Shown here: positions 7,812-15,273 of the stretch, piece after piece
How positions within the stretch are numbered: the first letter of the stretch is position 1
Layout of the letters: each line of letters opens with the position of its first letter
Position numbers and translations under genes: made by a program
Assembly: GCF_051172195.1 (NCBI RefSeq)
Contig: NZ_JBPJAQ010000001.1
Span: forward strand, 5,022,001 to 5,086,000
Reading direction: 5' to 3'
Length of the DNA stretch: 64,000 nt
Source: Paludibaculum fermentans_A
Lineage (GTDB): Bacteria > Acidobacteriota > Terriglobia > Bryobacterales > Bryobacteraceae
The notes under the pieces: generated by a model
Database searches by the model: none
The model's input: the letters and a program-made list of their open reading frames with translations, nothing else
Told to the model about the DNA's origin: nothing

Positions 7812-8295
7812 GAAGGCAGATGTTCCGTACAGTCGAATATGAAATGCCCATGATTACTGCAATTTGATTCTTCGGGACATCGTAACAATAAAGCAGTTTC
7901 ACCATTTCTCTTCCCTCTTGGTCGAGCACCGTGCCAGTGCGTGTAGCTACGTGGCGTCCTCGGCTGATGGCGTCCTGTGTGTTGTCCTTGCTGGTGCCAG
8001 TGCGGAGGTGGTGAGGATTGCAGCAGAGTCTATTGTCACAAGAGTGCAAGATCATATTCTCTGCCGGGTCGATTCCGTAATAGAGAAAGTAAGCAACTCG
8101 TGACGCTTTCCAATTATCATGTTGAATTGAAAATTGTCCGTATCCACCAAATGATGTTGATGCTGTCCAATTCCAGCAATCATTATGTTTGCCGATTTCT
8201 ACTTTATTCCAAAAGCGACGAATCTGTGGTTTGGTGAGTTCTGGAATTGTGCGAACTCGAAATCCATTATGATGTGTTGTCTTGTTGTTGGTCAT
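7804..8295 (-). CDS. HNH homing-type endonuclease
   Basis: A 163-residue protein with the homing-type HNH layout: RRFWNKVEIGKHNDCWNWTASTSFGGYGQF (about residues 27-56), ASRVAYFLYYG, then ILHSCDNRLCCNPHHLRTGTSKDN, which carries the HNH catalytic and zinc residues (about residues 82-105). The C-terminus (VKLLYCYDVPKNQIAVIMGISYSTVRNI) forms a helix-turn-helix that would bind DNA. Such genes are usually selfish elements between phage genes. It is distinct from the neighbouring terminase-associated HNH. Confidence 0.9.
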   Translation of the reverse strand: MTNNKTTHHNGFRVRTIPELTKPQIRRFWNKVEIGKHNDCWNWTASTSFGGYGQFSIQHDNWKASRVAYFLYYGIDPAENMILHSCDNRLCCNPHHLRTGTSKDNTQDAISRGRHVATRTGTVLDQEGREMVKLLYCYDVPKNQIAVIMGISYSTVRNICLHG

Positions 8296-8344
8296 ACCGT
8301 TGTGCCTCCTAACAGCACAACAGTATTTAGATTTTGCTAATATT

Positions 8345-8590
8345 TCACATTGATGTGTCTAATATGCTCGACACGCCGTGCCGCAACAGATGCGCTTTCA
8401 ATGCTGCCAAAGCCTCACTGCGCAAGATGCAATAGTTGGCTGATGATATCCGATGTTGTTTCTGATACTGCGCCTGTGTCATGCCATCAATATGCATGAT
8501 TGCAGAGATGAGATTGTAATAGATCGGTTCGGTCTCTTTGAAGATGGAGAACAAATGATCAATGTAGGCTTCTTTGGATCCGATGAACAT
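8345..8590 (-). CDS. Small phage protein of unknown function
   Basis: An 81-residue, mainly helical protein starting MFIGSKEAYIDHLFSIFKE. The segment MTQAQYQKQHRISSANYCILRSEALAALKAHL looks like a helix-turn-helix-type arrangement, so a DNA-binding role is possible but unproven. It lies between a small fibre-associated protein and the homing-type HNH gene, all on the same strand. No family is recognised. Start chosen because it is the only ATG giving this frame and it begins shortly after the preceding gene ends. Confidence 0.6.
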   Translation of the reverse strand: MFIGSKEAYIDHLFSIFKETEPIYYNLISAIMHIDGMTQAQYQKQHRISSANYCILRSEALAALKAHLLRHGVSSILDTSM

Positions 8591-8608
8591 ACCGACATTT
8601 AGCCAACA

Positions 8609-8857
8609 TCAAACACAAGCAATGGTCACGGAGCGCTCTACGATCTGTCCTGATCCGCAAGTCATCAGGACAGTCAGTGTGTACGTGGTGCCGGATGTGA
8701 GGCCAGACACCATACACGTTGCAGTGTCGGCAGTGGTTGCCTGCGGTGCCAGCGTGGCAGATGGCGTGATTGTCCATGCGGCATTGGTGATCGTGTCGCC
8801 TGCGATGCTTTGGCGGTATGCCAATTTCTCGGTGTCGGCTTGTGTGAAGTAGTTCAT
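8609..8857 (-). CDS. Small beta-sandwich-like phage virion protein
   Basis: An 82-residue protein, MNYFTQADTEKLAYRQSIAG followed by a Thr/Ser/Ala-rich stretch with alternating hydrophobic residues (AWTITPSATLAPQAT, CMVSGLTSGTTYTLTVLMTC). The GLTSGTTYTLTV segment is typical of fibronectin-III-like or Ig-like strands. It sits ten bases downstream of the large fibre-like gene and probably makes a fibre-tip or decoration component. Two cysteines could form a disulphide. Exact function unknown. Confidence 0.65.
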   Translation of the reverse strand: MNYFTQADTEKLAYRQSIAGDTITNAAWTITPSATLAPQATTADTATCMVSGLTSGTTYTLTVLMTCGSGQIVERSVTIACV

Positions 8858-8866
8858 GGTTGCTCC

Positions 8867-11551
8867 TTAGTCCCGGCTTACGGGTCTTGTGTTGGTGATG
8901 GTGTTGGATACTTGCTTGGGTGCTCCAATGACTGGTGACATTGCTCTGACCCTGGTGATGACCTGGACACCTGCCAACGAACCAATAAGCGAGCCTTGGG
9001 CCATCAGCGCCGCCGCAAGGTGCTTTCTGGTGATGAGCGTGCCAGTCATGCCGGATGTGCCCGCCAATGCGGCTGAGAACAACTGACGACGCACCAGGAC
9101 ACCTGTCATTGACGACGTGCCAGTGAGTGCGCCTGCGATGGGTATGATGGTGCCACCAGCGCCGTACAAGGCTCCTGTCAACGTGCTCGTACCGGACAGA
9201 CTGGCAGCGATCAGGATGCGCCTGATGAGAGTTCCGGCGAGTGAGCCGGATCCAGACAAATTTGCTGCGAGCAAGGCCCGTCTGGTCAAGGTGCCTGCCA
9301 TAGTTCCGGACCCTGCGAGATTGGAGGCGAGCTTGATGCGCTTTAGCAGGGTTCCGGCCAAAGTGCCCGAGCCTGCCAGAGAAGCGGCCAGGATAGCTCT
9401 GCGAGCCAATGAGCTTGCCAGTGATCCATTTCCGGCCAGGGCGGCACCCAACAAAGCTCGACGTGACAGAGATCCTGTGAAGTTTGAAGAGCCTGTCAAC
9501 GCACCAGCAATCGCAATCGTGGTTCCCGATGCCGGATCACTCCACAACCATCCTGTGTTGCCGGAAACGTCGGTGCTGTGTGACCCGGCGTACCATGCTG
9601 CGGTGCCCGCCGCTGCAATGTCTTGCAACGACATGTAGTCTTCAGCAATTTGTGATGCAGAAGATGTCAGTGTTGCTGCGGTGCCTGCTGTGGTGGTCGA
9701 GAGCTTTGCCAAGCTGCCAGCGCTACCATTGCTGGTCACGTTGGCGACTGCGATGGTTTGTCCAGATGTAAGTTTCAGACCATTTGTCAATCCAGCATTC
9801 GAGACGGCAAGCGTGCCAATCGTACAAGTGTTCGCATTGTTGACGGTGATGTTATCGCCCGAGAACGTAACTGTGGAATACGTTTTGACGCCAGAATTGG
9901 TAAAAGACTTGGCTGTAGTCGTCGTGTTAGACAATACGATATTGGACGTGCCAGCATTCAAAATACCGTTCGACTGCGCATTCCAAATTGTACCAGTACC
10001 CGACAATGTTACAGTGCTCGCACCCAGATTGCATATTGCGGCACCACTGGAAGCAATATTCATCGCAGTCAAAACTAACACACTGTAATCATTCGTGGTG
10101 AATGTGCCAGAGTTGACATTCAAACTTCGGCCACACGACAATGCATCTTGCAATGACAGTGTTCCGCCAGGAGCATTTAATGTGACAGTTGGAGAAATCT
10201 GCAACCCAGCCGTCGTGAGATTATATGAACCACGTCCGTAAAACTGGAGTGTTGTATTGATGTTGGCAACTGACATCGCCGACACGAGGGTTAACGATCC
10301 ATTTACACACGATATAACACCAGCCGTAAAGGTTAGCGCTGGAGTTCCTGTTGTCCCTGTAAAATCCACATTTGCGCCCATACGGGGCACGTCAACAGTA
10401 ATGACACGCCCTGCCGGGGTAAAGGCAGATGCCACAACAACATTGTCTTGCGGTAGTGGGACTCGTGATGTCCAGGCATTTGATGACCAAGTTCCTGATG
10501 CCGTGCCCGACCATGTTTGTGTTGCTGGTGTAGTGAAAGTGATATTAGAATTTCCGCCAACATCACCACACAATCCCGTAATGGCTGAAGCATCGTACGC
10601 TGTGGTCAAAGCAATGTCTTGAAGATCGACGTTGCTCCAGGCCATCGTTGCGCCTGTATTGGTAATGGTACGAGTGCTACCAGTCGCACTGCTCGAAACA
10701 AACAGACGATTCAATACAGAGTTTCCTGTAAGTGTCAACGTCCCTGTAACTGTAATGTCACCTGTCAGCGTGAAGCCATCAGTTTTGGCGGCTGTGCCTG
10801 TTCTTGTAATGTTTGCGAATGTGCATCCAGGCGCATTTAGTCCAGGCGAAGCACTGCCCGTAATGACTAAACTGAGACCATTCCAATTCTTGCTGGAACC
10901 ACAGACAATATTTGCACCGCTTGCGGAACAGGTCACAGTAGCAGTATTTGTCGAAACAGTAAGGTTGTTATTGGTTGCTGTTGACCAAGGCGATGTGCCA
11001 GTCAATGCAATGGCAGACGAGCCAAGTGATAGAGTTCGAGTGTTGGAATTATTGGACGCAAATCCAGAAGCGGTGACACTTCTATTGTTAGTGTCAAATG
11101 TTCCCGCCGTAAGCGTGATCGAACCGCCTGTCACCAGCAAATCATCTTGCAATGTCCACCCGCCAGTACCCAGAAACGTCATATTCCCGAATACCTTGCC
11201 TGCCGATGTGAATGTCTTGCCCGTCGATGTGGCATTGAACGACACCGACGACGTTGACGCACTACCCAATGAATAGGTCATGCCAGCAGCCATCGTGAGA
11301 CTGCCACTGATGACAAGCGATGTTGCGGCAGGATGTGACAGCGTGCCAGTGAAACCCGTACATGTCAGGTCACGACAAACCGACGACGCACTTAGAGTGA
11401 CTGTGCCAGCGCCAGAAGAACCATCGAGGAACACGTCGTCTGAAGCTGTGGGTACAGACGCACCACCACTGCCGCCACTGGTAGCGCTCCATTTCGTGCC
11501 CGCCGTTGCGTCCCAGGTGCCAGTCGAACCGACCCAAAAGCGATTGGCCAT
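8867..11551 (-). CDS. Large tail-fibre-like protein with beta-helix and 20-residue repeats
   Basis: An 894-residue protein beginning MANRFWVGSTGTWDATAG, an opening frequently found in phage tail and receptor-binding proteins. Residues about 1-660 are Thr/Ser/Gly-rich with short alternating strands, consistent with a right-handed beta-helix or stacked beta-solenoid (for example GSLTMAAGMTYSLGS, TGDITVTGTLTLTGNS). Residues about 680-860 hold tandem 20-residue units of the type LxRRxLLAAxLAGSGSLAGT. No enzymatic motif is seen. It probably forms a fibre or host-recognition component. The gene lies upstream of the terminase module rather than after a tape-measure gene. Confidence 0.75.
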   Translation of the reverse strand: MANRFWVGSTGTWDATAGTKWSATSGGSGGASVPTASDDVFLDGSSGAGTVTLSASSVCRDLTCTGFTGTLSHPAATSLVISGSLTMAAGMTYSLGSASTSSVSFNATSTGKTFTSAGKVFGNMTFLGTGGWTLQDDLLVTGGSITLTAGTFDTNNRSVTASGFASNNSNTRTLSLGSSAIALTGTSPWSTATNNNLTVSTNTATVTCSASGANIVCGSSKNWNGLSLVITGSASPGLNAPGCTFANITRTGTAAKTDGFTLTGDITVTGTLTLTGNSVLNRLFVSSSATGSTRTITNTGATMAWSNVDLQDIALTTAYDASAITGLCGDVGGNSNITFTTPATQTWSGTASGTWSSNAWTSRVPLPQDNVVVASAFTPAGRVITVDVPRMGANVDFTGTTGTPALTFTAGVISCVNGSLTLVSAMSVANINTTLQFYGRGSYNLTTAGLQISPTVTLNAPGGTLSLQDALSCGRSLNVNSGTFTTNDYSVLVLTAMNIASSGAAICNLGASTVTLSGTGTIWNAQSNGILNAGTSNIVLSNTTTTAKSFTNSGVKTYSTVTFSGDNITVNNANTCTIGTLAVSNAGLTNGLKLTSGQTIAVANVTSNGSAGSLAKLSTTTAGTAATLTSSASQIAEDYMSLQDIAAAGTAAWYAGSHSTDVSGNTGWLWSDPASGTTIAIAGALTGSSNFTGSLSRRALLGAALAGNGSLASSLARRAILAASLAGSGTLAGTLLKRIKLASNLAGSGTMAGTLTRRALLAANLSGSGSLAGTLIRRILIAASLSGTSTLTGALYGAGGTIIPIAGALTGTSSMTGVLVRRQLFSAALAGTSGMTGTLITRKHLAAALMAQGSLIGSLAGVQVITRVRAMSPVIGAPKQVSNTITNTRPVSRD
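8970..9515 (-). repeat. 60-bp tandem repeats coding 20-residue units in the fibre protein
   Basis: At least five near-contiguous units of 20 codons are visible (SLSRRALLGAALAGNGSLAS, SLARRAILAASLAGSGTLAG, TLLKRIKLASNLAGSGTMAG, TLTRRALLAANLSGSGSLAG, TLIRRILIAASLSGTSTLTG). More divergent copies follow after a short interruption containing GAGGTIIPI. The array is degenerate at DNA level, so it is old or under selection, yet unit length is conserved. Confidence 0.8.
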
Positions 11552-11553
11552 GC

Positions 11554-11754
11554 TTAGTTCTCCTGCTGCTGCTCGTCTTCAGCCGTGACCTGATTGCTCA
11601 GTTCCGCCACCATTGCCGCCCAGGTGTCATAGCGGGCTTGTTTGTCGGTTTCCATGCGTTCTGGAGTCACTGACGGCCACTCGTCGAGGGTGTAGTAGAG
11701 GGCGTCAGAGTAGTTGCCGACGCTGAACCGGACCTGAATGAGAATCGTGTCCAT
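11554..11754 (-). CDS. Small acidic phage protein between fibre genes
   Basis: A 66-residue protein, MDTILIQVRFSVGNYSDALYY then TLDEWPSVTPERMETDKQARYDTWAAMVAELSNQ and an acidic-Gln tail. The ATG at 11754 is chosen because it lies 12 bases after the preceding gene's stop; the longer frame upstream overlaps that gene and has nonsense composition. It is two bases from the large fibre gene start region and is probably co-translated with it. No family is firmly recognised; a fibre assembly or chaperone role is only a guess. Confidence 0.65.
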   Translation of the reverse strand: MDTILIQVRFSVGNYSDALYYTLDEWPSVTPERMETDKQARYDTWAAMVAELSNQVTAEDEQQQEN

Positions 11755-11765
11755 GCAGGCTCCTA

Positions 11766-12116
11766 TTAGTCGATGGTGACCGTGAGTGTGCCAGACGTGA
11801 TTTCTGCCGTGTCGCCAGCGCCGTAAGTCTTGCTTGCCGTGGCCGGACCAGTCCATAGACAATTTCCACCTGTAGCGGCATCCCATACACCAAAGTGCGT
11901 GACGGAGACGGCAGGCATGCCAGTGAAGAGGACCGTTGCCGAGGACGTGATGACGCCGTTGGTTGGGCCGCTGAATGTCCAGGACTTGCGGCTGTACGAT
12001 CCGCCAGTGACTTCGGATGTGCCAGTCTCGCCAGGATCGGCGGTATGGAGGGATAGGTAGGATCCGGTCAGATTGTCGGTGAGGATTTTGTTTTCGAGGT
12101 AGTTGGAAATGCTCAT
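11766..12116 (-). CDS. Phage fibre-like/minor virion protein
   Basis: A 116-residue protein with the recognisable pattern MSISNYLENKILTDNLTGSYLSLHTADPGETGTSEVTGGSYSRK (shown in part): an N-terminal NYLENKIL helix followed by LHTADPGETG and GGSYSRKSW. These signatures belong to a widespread family of short phage tail-fibre or baseplate-associated proteins. The remainder is strand-rich (FGVWDAATGGNCLWTG). It is the first gene of the minus-strand fibre block and lies just downstream of the folded RNA locus. Confidence 0.8.
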   Translation of the reverse strand: MSISNYLENKILTDNLTGSYLSLHTADPGETGTSEVTGGSYSRKSWTFSGPTNGVITSSATVLFTGMPAVSVTHFGVWDAATGGNCLWTGPATASKTYGAGDTAEITSGTLTVTID

Positions 12117-12283
12117 AGGGTGATGCCTATGAGTTATTTATGTGTGAGAGGAAGGCGGGAATGAGCGGCTGTGATTCGATTGCAGATGTAATCCGTCATC
12201 CGACGTCACGAGGGCGTACTCATTCGCCAAAAAGTAGATTCATTGATTGGTTGGTAAGAACAACGGCAATGGTGGTAGAAATA

Positions 12284-12792
12284 CCCGAAGGGCCGAAGGC
12301 TAAACGTGGAAGTTATGGAATGCTTAGGGAGTGCTTCGCACCCTTCGGATTCTTTTAATATAATCCCTGACAGGGTTTTTGAATGGTAGCGAGTACTGCT
12401 ACCACTCGATCACATGTGTCTGACATGGGAATCGCCGGGACTTGATCTTAGCGCCCGAAGCATAGACTCGTTGCTGATAACCCACCCGATGGCCAATCCC
12501 GCTCTTCAGCGCCCGTTCTTCCTCTCCAGGTTACTTGGGTTGGTCTTAGTTAGACTAAGACCTTTCAGGACCGTGACAGAATCGCTCTGCTATCCACGGT
12601 GGCTGTAGGTACTGCTATTCGCAGCTGTCGGCATCGTTACCCACCTTGCGTCTCGGAGGAGTACATGCCGGGTGGATTTCTCCACCACCCTGCCAAGCGG
12701 CTCAATATTGCGCCCTCTTGGACTTTGTTTCACTACCATGTCTGATCCACTATCTATGGCCCAGTGAGACCATCACAGAGCCGGAATCAGAT
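12284..12792 (-). ncRNA. Candidate large structured non-coding RNA in the prophage
   Basis: No convincing gene spans 12117-13109, but this stretch is full of inverted repeats. Examples: 12741-12748 with 12783-12791 (8 bp, one bulge), 12764-12767/12773-12776, 12693-12697/12717-12721, 12671-12676/12681-12686, 12630-12634/12665-12669, 12570-12575/12595-12600 with inner 12577-12580/12586-12589, 12542-12550/12554-12562 (9 bp), 12384-12390/12398-12404, and 12331-12334/12338-12341. On the minus strand the 12671-12686 hairpin is capped by GAAA, a stable GNRA tetraloop, and a TATAAC box (12799-12804) lies seven bases before the outermost helix. Both point to a minus-strand transcript of about 0.5 kb. 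It could be an ornate phage RNA of the GOLLD/ROOL kind or a new class. I see no tRNA, RNase P or group I intron signature. Confidence 0.55.
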
Positions 12793-12798
12793 CACATT

Positions 12799-12804
12799 GT
12801 TATA
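12799..12804 (-). promoter_or_regulatory. Candidate -10 box for the structured RNA
   Basis: The minus strand reads TATAAC here (5 of 6 matches to TATAAT). Transcription would start near 12792, at the first base of the outer helix of the structured RNA. The -35 region is poor (only a T-rich TTTTTG about 16 bases upstream), so the site is tentative. Confidence 0.4.
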
Positions 12805-13075
12805 TAGACACGCTCAATTGCAAAAAGGCCCCGTACTGGGAGAAAAGTGATGGTATAAGGCGATTTTATGGAATTCAGTTGGCTATAAGCGGGATTTATG
12901 CCGATGGTTGATTGGTCAACCTCATCTTCAGAAAACTTGTTCATAGTCGTAAGGGAATGCTGCTGCTGCGTGCCGACATCCTCATTGAGAATAGCGTCGT
13001 TTCTGGCTCTGTCAAATTCCCTGTGCGTGTGCGAATGATGTATCTAAGCTCCGGTGACGCACTGAGTTGCAGGAT

Positions 13076-13103
13076 TTGACAGTTTGCGGATCCGTGTGAC
13101 AAT
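13076..13103 (+). promoter_or_regulatory. Candidate promoter giving a leaderless message
   Basis: A perfect -35 TTGACA (13076-13081) is followed after 16 bases by GACAAT (13098-13103). The ATG of the acidic protein gene is at 13110, only six bases beyond the -10, so the transcript would begin at or next to the start codon. No Shine-Dalgarno sequence is visible. The match is good but unproven. Confidence 0.5.
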
Positions 13104-13109
13104 GAAGTT

Positions 13110-13337
13110 ATGCAGAAATACAAATTCGGAATCAACGTGAGACAATCGCAAAGCAAAGAAGGCTATGCCGTAGTGGTGGCAAAAACCGAAGAAGAAGCAA
13201 GAGACATTGCCGAGTCAGAAGACATCGATTGGAATTTTGAACCATACGACCACCCGGCCTTGGAAATCAAGGCGGTAACTCCCATCGGACCTTCCGACGA
13301 AGACGAAGACGACGAAGACGAAGACGACGAAGACTGA
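13110..13337 (+). CDS. Small protein with polyacidic C-terminal tail
   Basis: A 75-residue protein, MQKYKFGINVRQSQSKEGYA with a small alpha/beta domain (VVVAKTEEEARDIAESEDID) and a tail of 13 consecutive Asp/Glu residues. The tail is encoded by a GACGAA-type microrepeat that could slip. It is transcribed opposite to the surrounding phage genes, from a strong-looking promoter with no leader. Short acidic phage proteins often mimic DNA or sequester DNA-binding proteins, but no known anti-defence family is recognised, so that role is speculative. It ends one base before the convergent membrane-protein gene. Confidence 0.7.
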   Translation: MQKYKFGINVRQSQSKEGYAVVVAKTEEEARDIAESEDIDWNFEPYDHPALEIKAVTPIGPSDEDEDDEDEDDED

Positions 13338-14066
13338 CTATTCTTTGCGTTTGAAGTCAAGAAAGCGAAGGGAGTCGGGTTGTAGGGGTAGCAGCATATT
13401 GTATCGAGTGACGTAGAAGATGCCGTCTGGACTTCTGTAGTGGATAGTTAAGAGTGCGTTTGTTGGTGGCGATGGGGGACCAAGATGTTCCAGTATCAGA
13501 GAGTAGAGAGATTCGTGCCAGCATGTATTGTGCAGCCCATCGAGGAAGCGAATCGATGTTTGAGTGGCATCGCCTTGCTGTACGAGATGTGCTCTTTCAA
13601 TGACGAAATAGCCTCCCCAGTGTCCGCAATCGCCAGTTTGTACATCCAAGGCTGGTGCTGTGCCGATGTTGCGGAACACAAGTTGTTGGGGTCGGTACGG
13701 TTGCGCACTGTCCTCAAATGCCAAAATGATAATTGGGCGGTGTGCATTCTCGGTCTGTCGTTGCGACTCGGCAAGTTGTTTGGCTGCTGCGTCCACCTGT
13801 GCTTGAGAGATCTTGATCTGTTCGAGCGCAGTTGCGGCCTGTGTCTGCGCCGCCTTCGTCTGTGCGTTCGCTGCATCAACTTGCTGCTGAGCCGTCCTGC
13901 GAAGTCGATAGGTCTCGATTGTGTACACGATTAGAACGATGAGAGTGGCTATAACCGAGATGATGCCGATGTAGTCCCAGGCCCCTTTCTGCTGCGCCTG
14001 TGTGAGGCGATCAATGGCTTTCTCAATGGCGGCTGGATCTGGAGCGGCAAATGCAAGTAGAAACAT
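13338..14066 (-). CDS. Membrane protein with coiled coil, unknown function
   Basis: A 242-residue protein with one clear transmembrane segment (about residues 30-51, IGIISVIATLIVLIVYTIE). A long Ala/Gln-rich coiled coil follows (about 52-110, AQTKAAQTQAATALEQIKISQAQVD). The C-terminal domain is soluble and strand-rich (PIIILAFEDSA, LVFRNIGTAPALDVQ, LLTIHYRSPDG). This single-TM, coiled-coil, beta-domain layout is frequent in uncharacterised bacterial proteins; no enzymatic motif is seen. It follows another membrane protein gene on the same strand with a nine-base gap, so the two may work together, perhaps as a superinfection or host-modification pair. Confidence 0.7.
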   Translation of the reverse strand: MFLLAFAAPDPAAIEKAIDRLTQAQQKGAWDYIGIISVIATLIVLIVYTIETYRLRRTAQQQVDAANAQTKAAQTQAATALEQIKISQAQVDAAAKQLAESQRQTENAHRPIIILAFEDSAQPYRPQQLVFRNIGTAPALDVQTGDCGHWGGYFVIERAHLVQQGDATQTSIRFLDGLHNTCWHESLYSLILEHLGPPSPPTNALLTIHYRSPDGIFYVTRYNMLLPLQPDSLRFLDFKRKE

Positions 14067-14075
14067 AGTTGTTGC

Positions 14076-14615
14076 TCAGGATGCAGAGTTGTGTTCTTCT
14101 GCGATCAGTCCTTTAACCGTGCCAATGACTTCGCTCTCAAGTTCAGCCACGTTGGGCATTCTGTCAATATGTGATAGTCGACAGAGAAATAGAACTTCTC
14201 TTGAATAGCCGTAAAAAACATAAGCATTATAGTAGATGCTTGCTGTCAATGCTGCGAGGACGCCTTGCGTGAATCCATTAAAACCAGTAAAGGTGTGCTG
14301 GCTTATGCCGTGAAGTGCATATAACCCTTCCAGGACAAGAGACATCAGCAGAGAAAGCATGAAAACAATGCATAGAGACATAACAACTGCGAGTCTGATT
14401 ATTCGATGTCTCCAGGCGTTTGGCTTGAGTTCCAGATAGAGGCGATACCGCAATTCGGTAACAATGTGTTGCTGCCGACGATTTGCCCTGGCGGCTGATG
14501 TTGTCGCCCACCAATCTTGGAACTTTGGAGTCAGAATATTACTGGCAATACTAAGTGGAATTGCGAGTACCAGACCAGCAATGCCGACAATGTTCACGAC
14601 AGTTGAAAAGTCCAT
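14076..14615 (-). CDS. Multi-pass membrane protein, unknown function
   Basis: A 179-residue protein. The start MDFSTVVNIVGIAGLVLAIP is chosen because the upstream extension of the open frame is Arg/Trp-rich and lacks a plausible start context. Three hydrophobic segments are visible: residues about 6-28, 66-92 (LAVVMSLCIVFMLSLLMSLV) and a third near TQGVLAALTASIYYNAYVFYG. Between the first two lies a basic cytoplasmic loop (NRRQQHIVTELRYRLYLELK). No family is recognised. Co-oriented with the coiled-coil membrane protein downstream; it could be an accessory (moron) gene of the prophage. Confidence 0.65.
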   Translation of the reverse strand: MDFSTVVNIVGIAGLVLAIPLSIASNILTPKFQDWWATTSAARANRRQQHIVTELRYRLYLELKPNAWRHRIIRLAVVMSLCIVFMLSLLMSLVLEGLYALHGISQHTFTGFNGFTQGVLAALTASIYYNAYVFYGYSREVLFLCRLSHIDRMPNVAELESEVIGTVKGLIAEEHNSAS

Positions 14616-14667
14616 CGAGGCTCCAATGGCAGAGCCAGCCCGGTGACCGCCAAGCTGGCTCCATATG

Positions 14668-15039
14668 CTACTTCTTGCCGTATGCCTCTGCCACTGCCTG
14701 CTCAGCCTGCGCCAGCACATCAGCAGGCACCTGGACACCCTTCTTTGCGGCCAAACGATCCAGGGCCAGACGTACGCTATCGAGGGCCTGTGCCTTGGTC
14801 AGCTTGTTCGTCTTGGCGTAGTTGGTGATGCGGGTGATGCTGGTGGACCAGCGAATAGCGCCCGATTCGGCCTTGGGCCGTTTGGTGCGCCGTGGCGTGG
14901 CATCTGACCTCACGAGAACATATGAGTAGCCCAAGTCGTTCAGGGCGTCCACTTCGGCCTGCAACTGCTCGATTGCCTTCTGTAATAGTTGCTGCCGTTT
15001 GGCTTCGAGATCTCGTATCTGATCGAGTATGGATGGCAT
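14668..15039 (-). CDS. Small coiled-coil protein, possibly nucleoid-like
   Basis: A 123-residue protein with an N-terminal coiled coil (MPSILDQIRDLEAKRQQLLQ and onward to about residue 35) and a central basic linker (TPRRTKRPKAESGAIRW). The C-terminal helical part is rich in Lys and Ala (NYAKTNKLTKAQALDSVRLA, VLAQAEQAVAEAYGKK). The N-terminal oligomerisation helix plus basic linker resembles H-NS-like architecture, but the conserved H-NS DNA-binding loop is not present, so this is only a resemblance. It lies divergent to the 15274 gene across a repeat-containing control region. Confidence 0.6.
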   Translation of the reverse strand: MPSILDQIRDLEAKRQQLLQKAIEQLQAEVDALNDLGYSYVLVRSDATPRRTKRPKAESGAIRWSTSITRITNYAKTNKLTKAQALDSVRLALDRLAAKKGVQVPADVLAQAEQAVAEAYGKK

Positions 15040-15104
15040 GTGATGAGGATAGCACCGTGGACGAGTGGGGATCTCGTCTGCATCGCCTTCAATGCTGAAG
15101 AAGT

Positions 15105-15166
15105 AGATGTATCATTTGCGCTGAAGAAAGAAGATGTATCTGTGTTGTTGCGAAAGAAGATGTATC
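15105..15166. repeat. Three direct repeats AGATGTATC at 26-27 bp spacing
   Basis: AGATGTATC occurs exactly at 15105-15113, 15132-15140 and 15158-15166, each preceded by a GAAGAA-type purine tract. The spacing (27 and 26 bp) is about two and a half helical turns. The array lies between divergently transcribed phage genes, so it may be an operator array or iteron-like initiator sites. Confidence 0.7.
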
Positions 15167-15201
15167 TTTATCATTCAGAAAGACTTAATGTGGGCTGACT
15201 G

Positions 15202-15231
15202 TTGACTTTGTCGCAAAAGTGGAAGTATGCT
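15202..15231 (+). promoter_or_regulatory. Candidate promoter of the 15274 gene
   Basis: TTGACT (15202-15207) and TATGCT (15226-15231) are separated by 18 bases, giving a sigma70-type promoter. A ribosome binding site AAGAAGG (15261-15267) lies six bases before the ATG at 15274. The three AGATGTATC repeats lie 36-97 bases upstream of the -35. Confidence 0.5.
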
Positions 15232-15273
15232 GAAAACATGAAGCACACGGACGACAGCTAAAGAAGGTACTGA

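Noticed and set aside
8970..9515. CRISPR array from the regular repeats
   Set aside because: Repeats are in-frame 60-bp coding units without spacers and are part of the fibre protein.
12293..12348. GAAA-tetraloop receptor-like segment near CTTAGG/TATGG
   Set aside because: The two halves are in the wrong order and orientation for the 11-nt receptor motif.
12140..12358. Open frame of 72 codons on the plus strand
   Set aside because: No family features, no ribosome site, and it overlaps the structured RNA region.
12365..12380. Short stem CCCTG/CAGGG followed by TTTTT as a plus-strand terminator
   Set aside because: No plus-strand gene lies upstream and the stem leaves a one-base loop or only four pairs; kept only as part of the folded region.
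12410..12620. Possible tRNA or RNase P RNA in the folded prophage region
   Set aside because: No canonical T-loop or anticodon arm could be folded, and the conserved RNase P sequences are missing.
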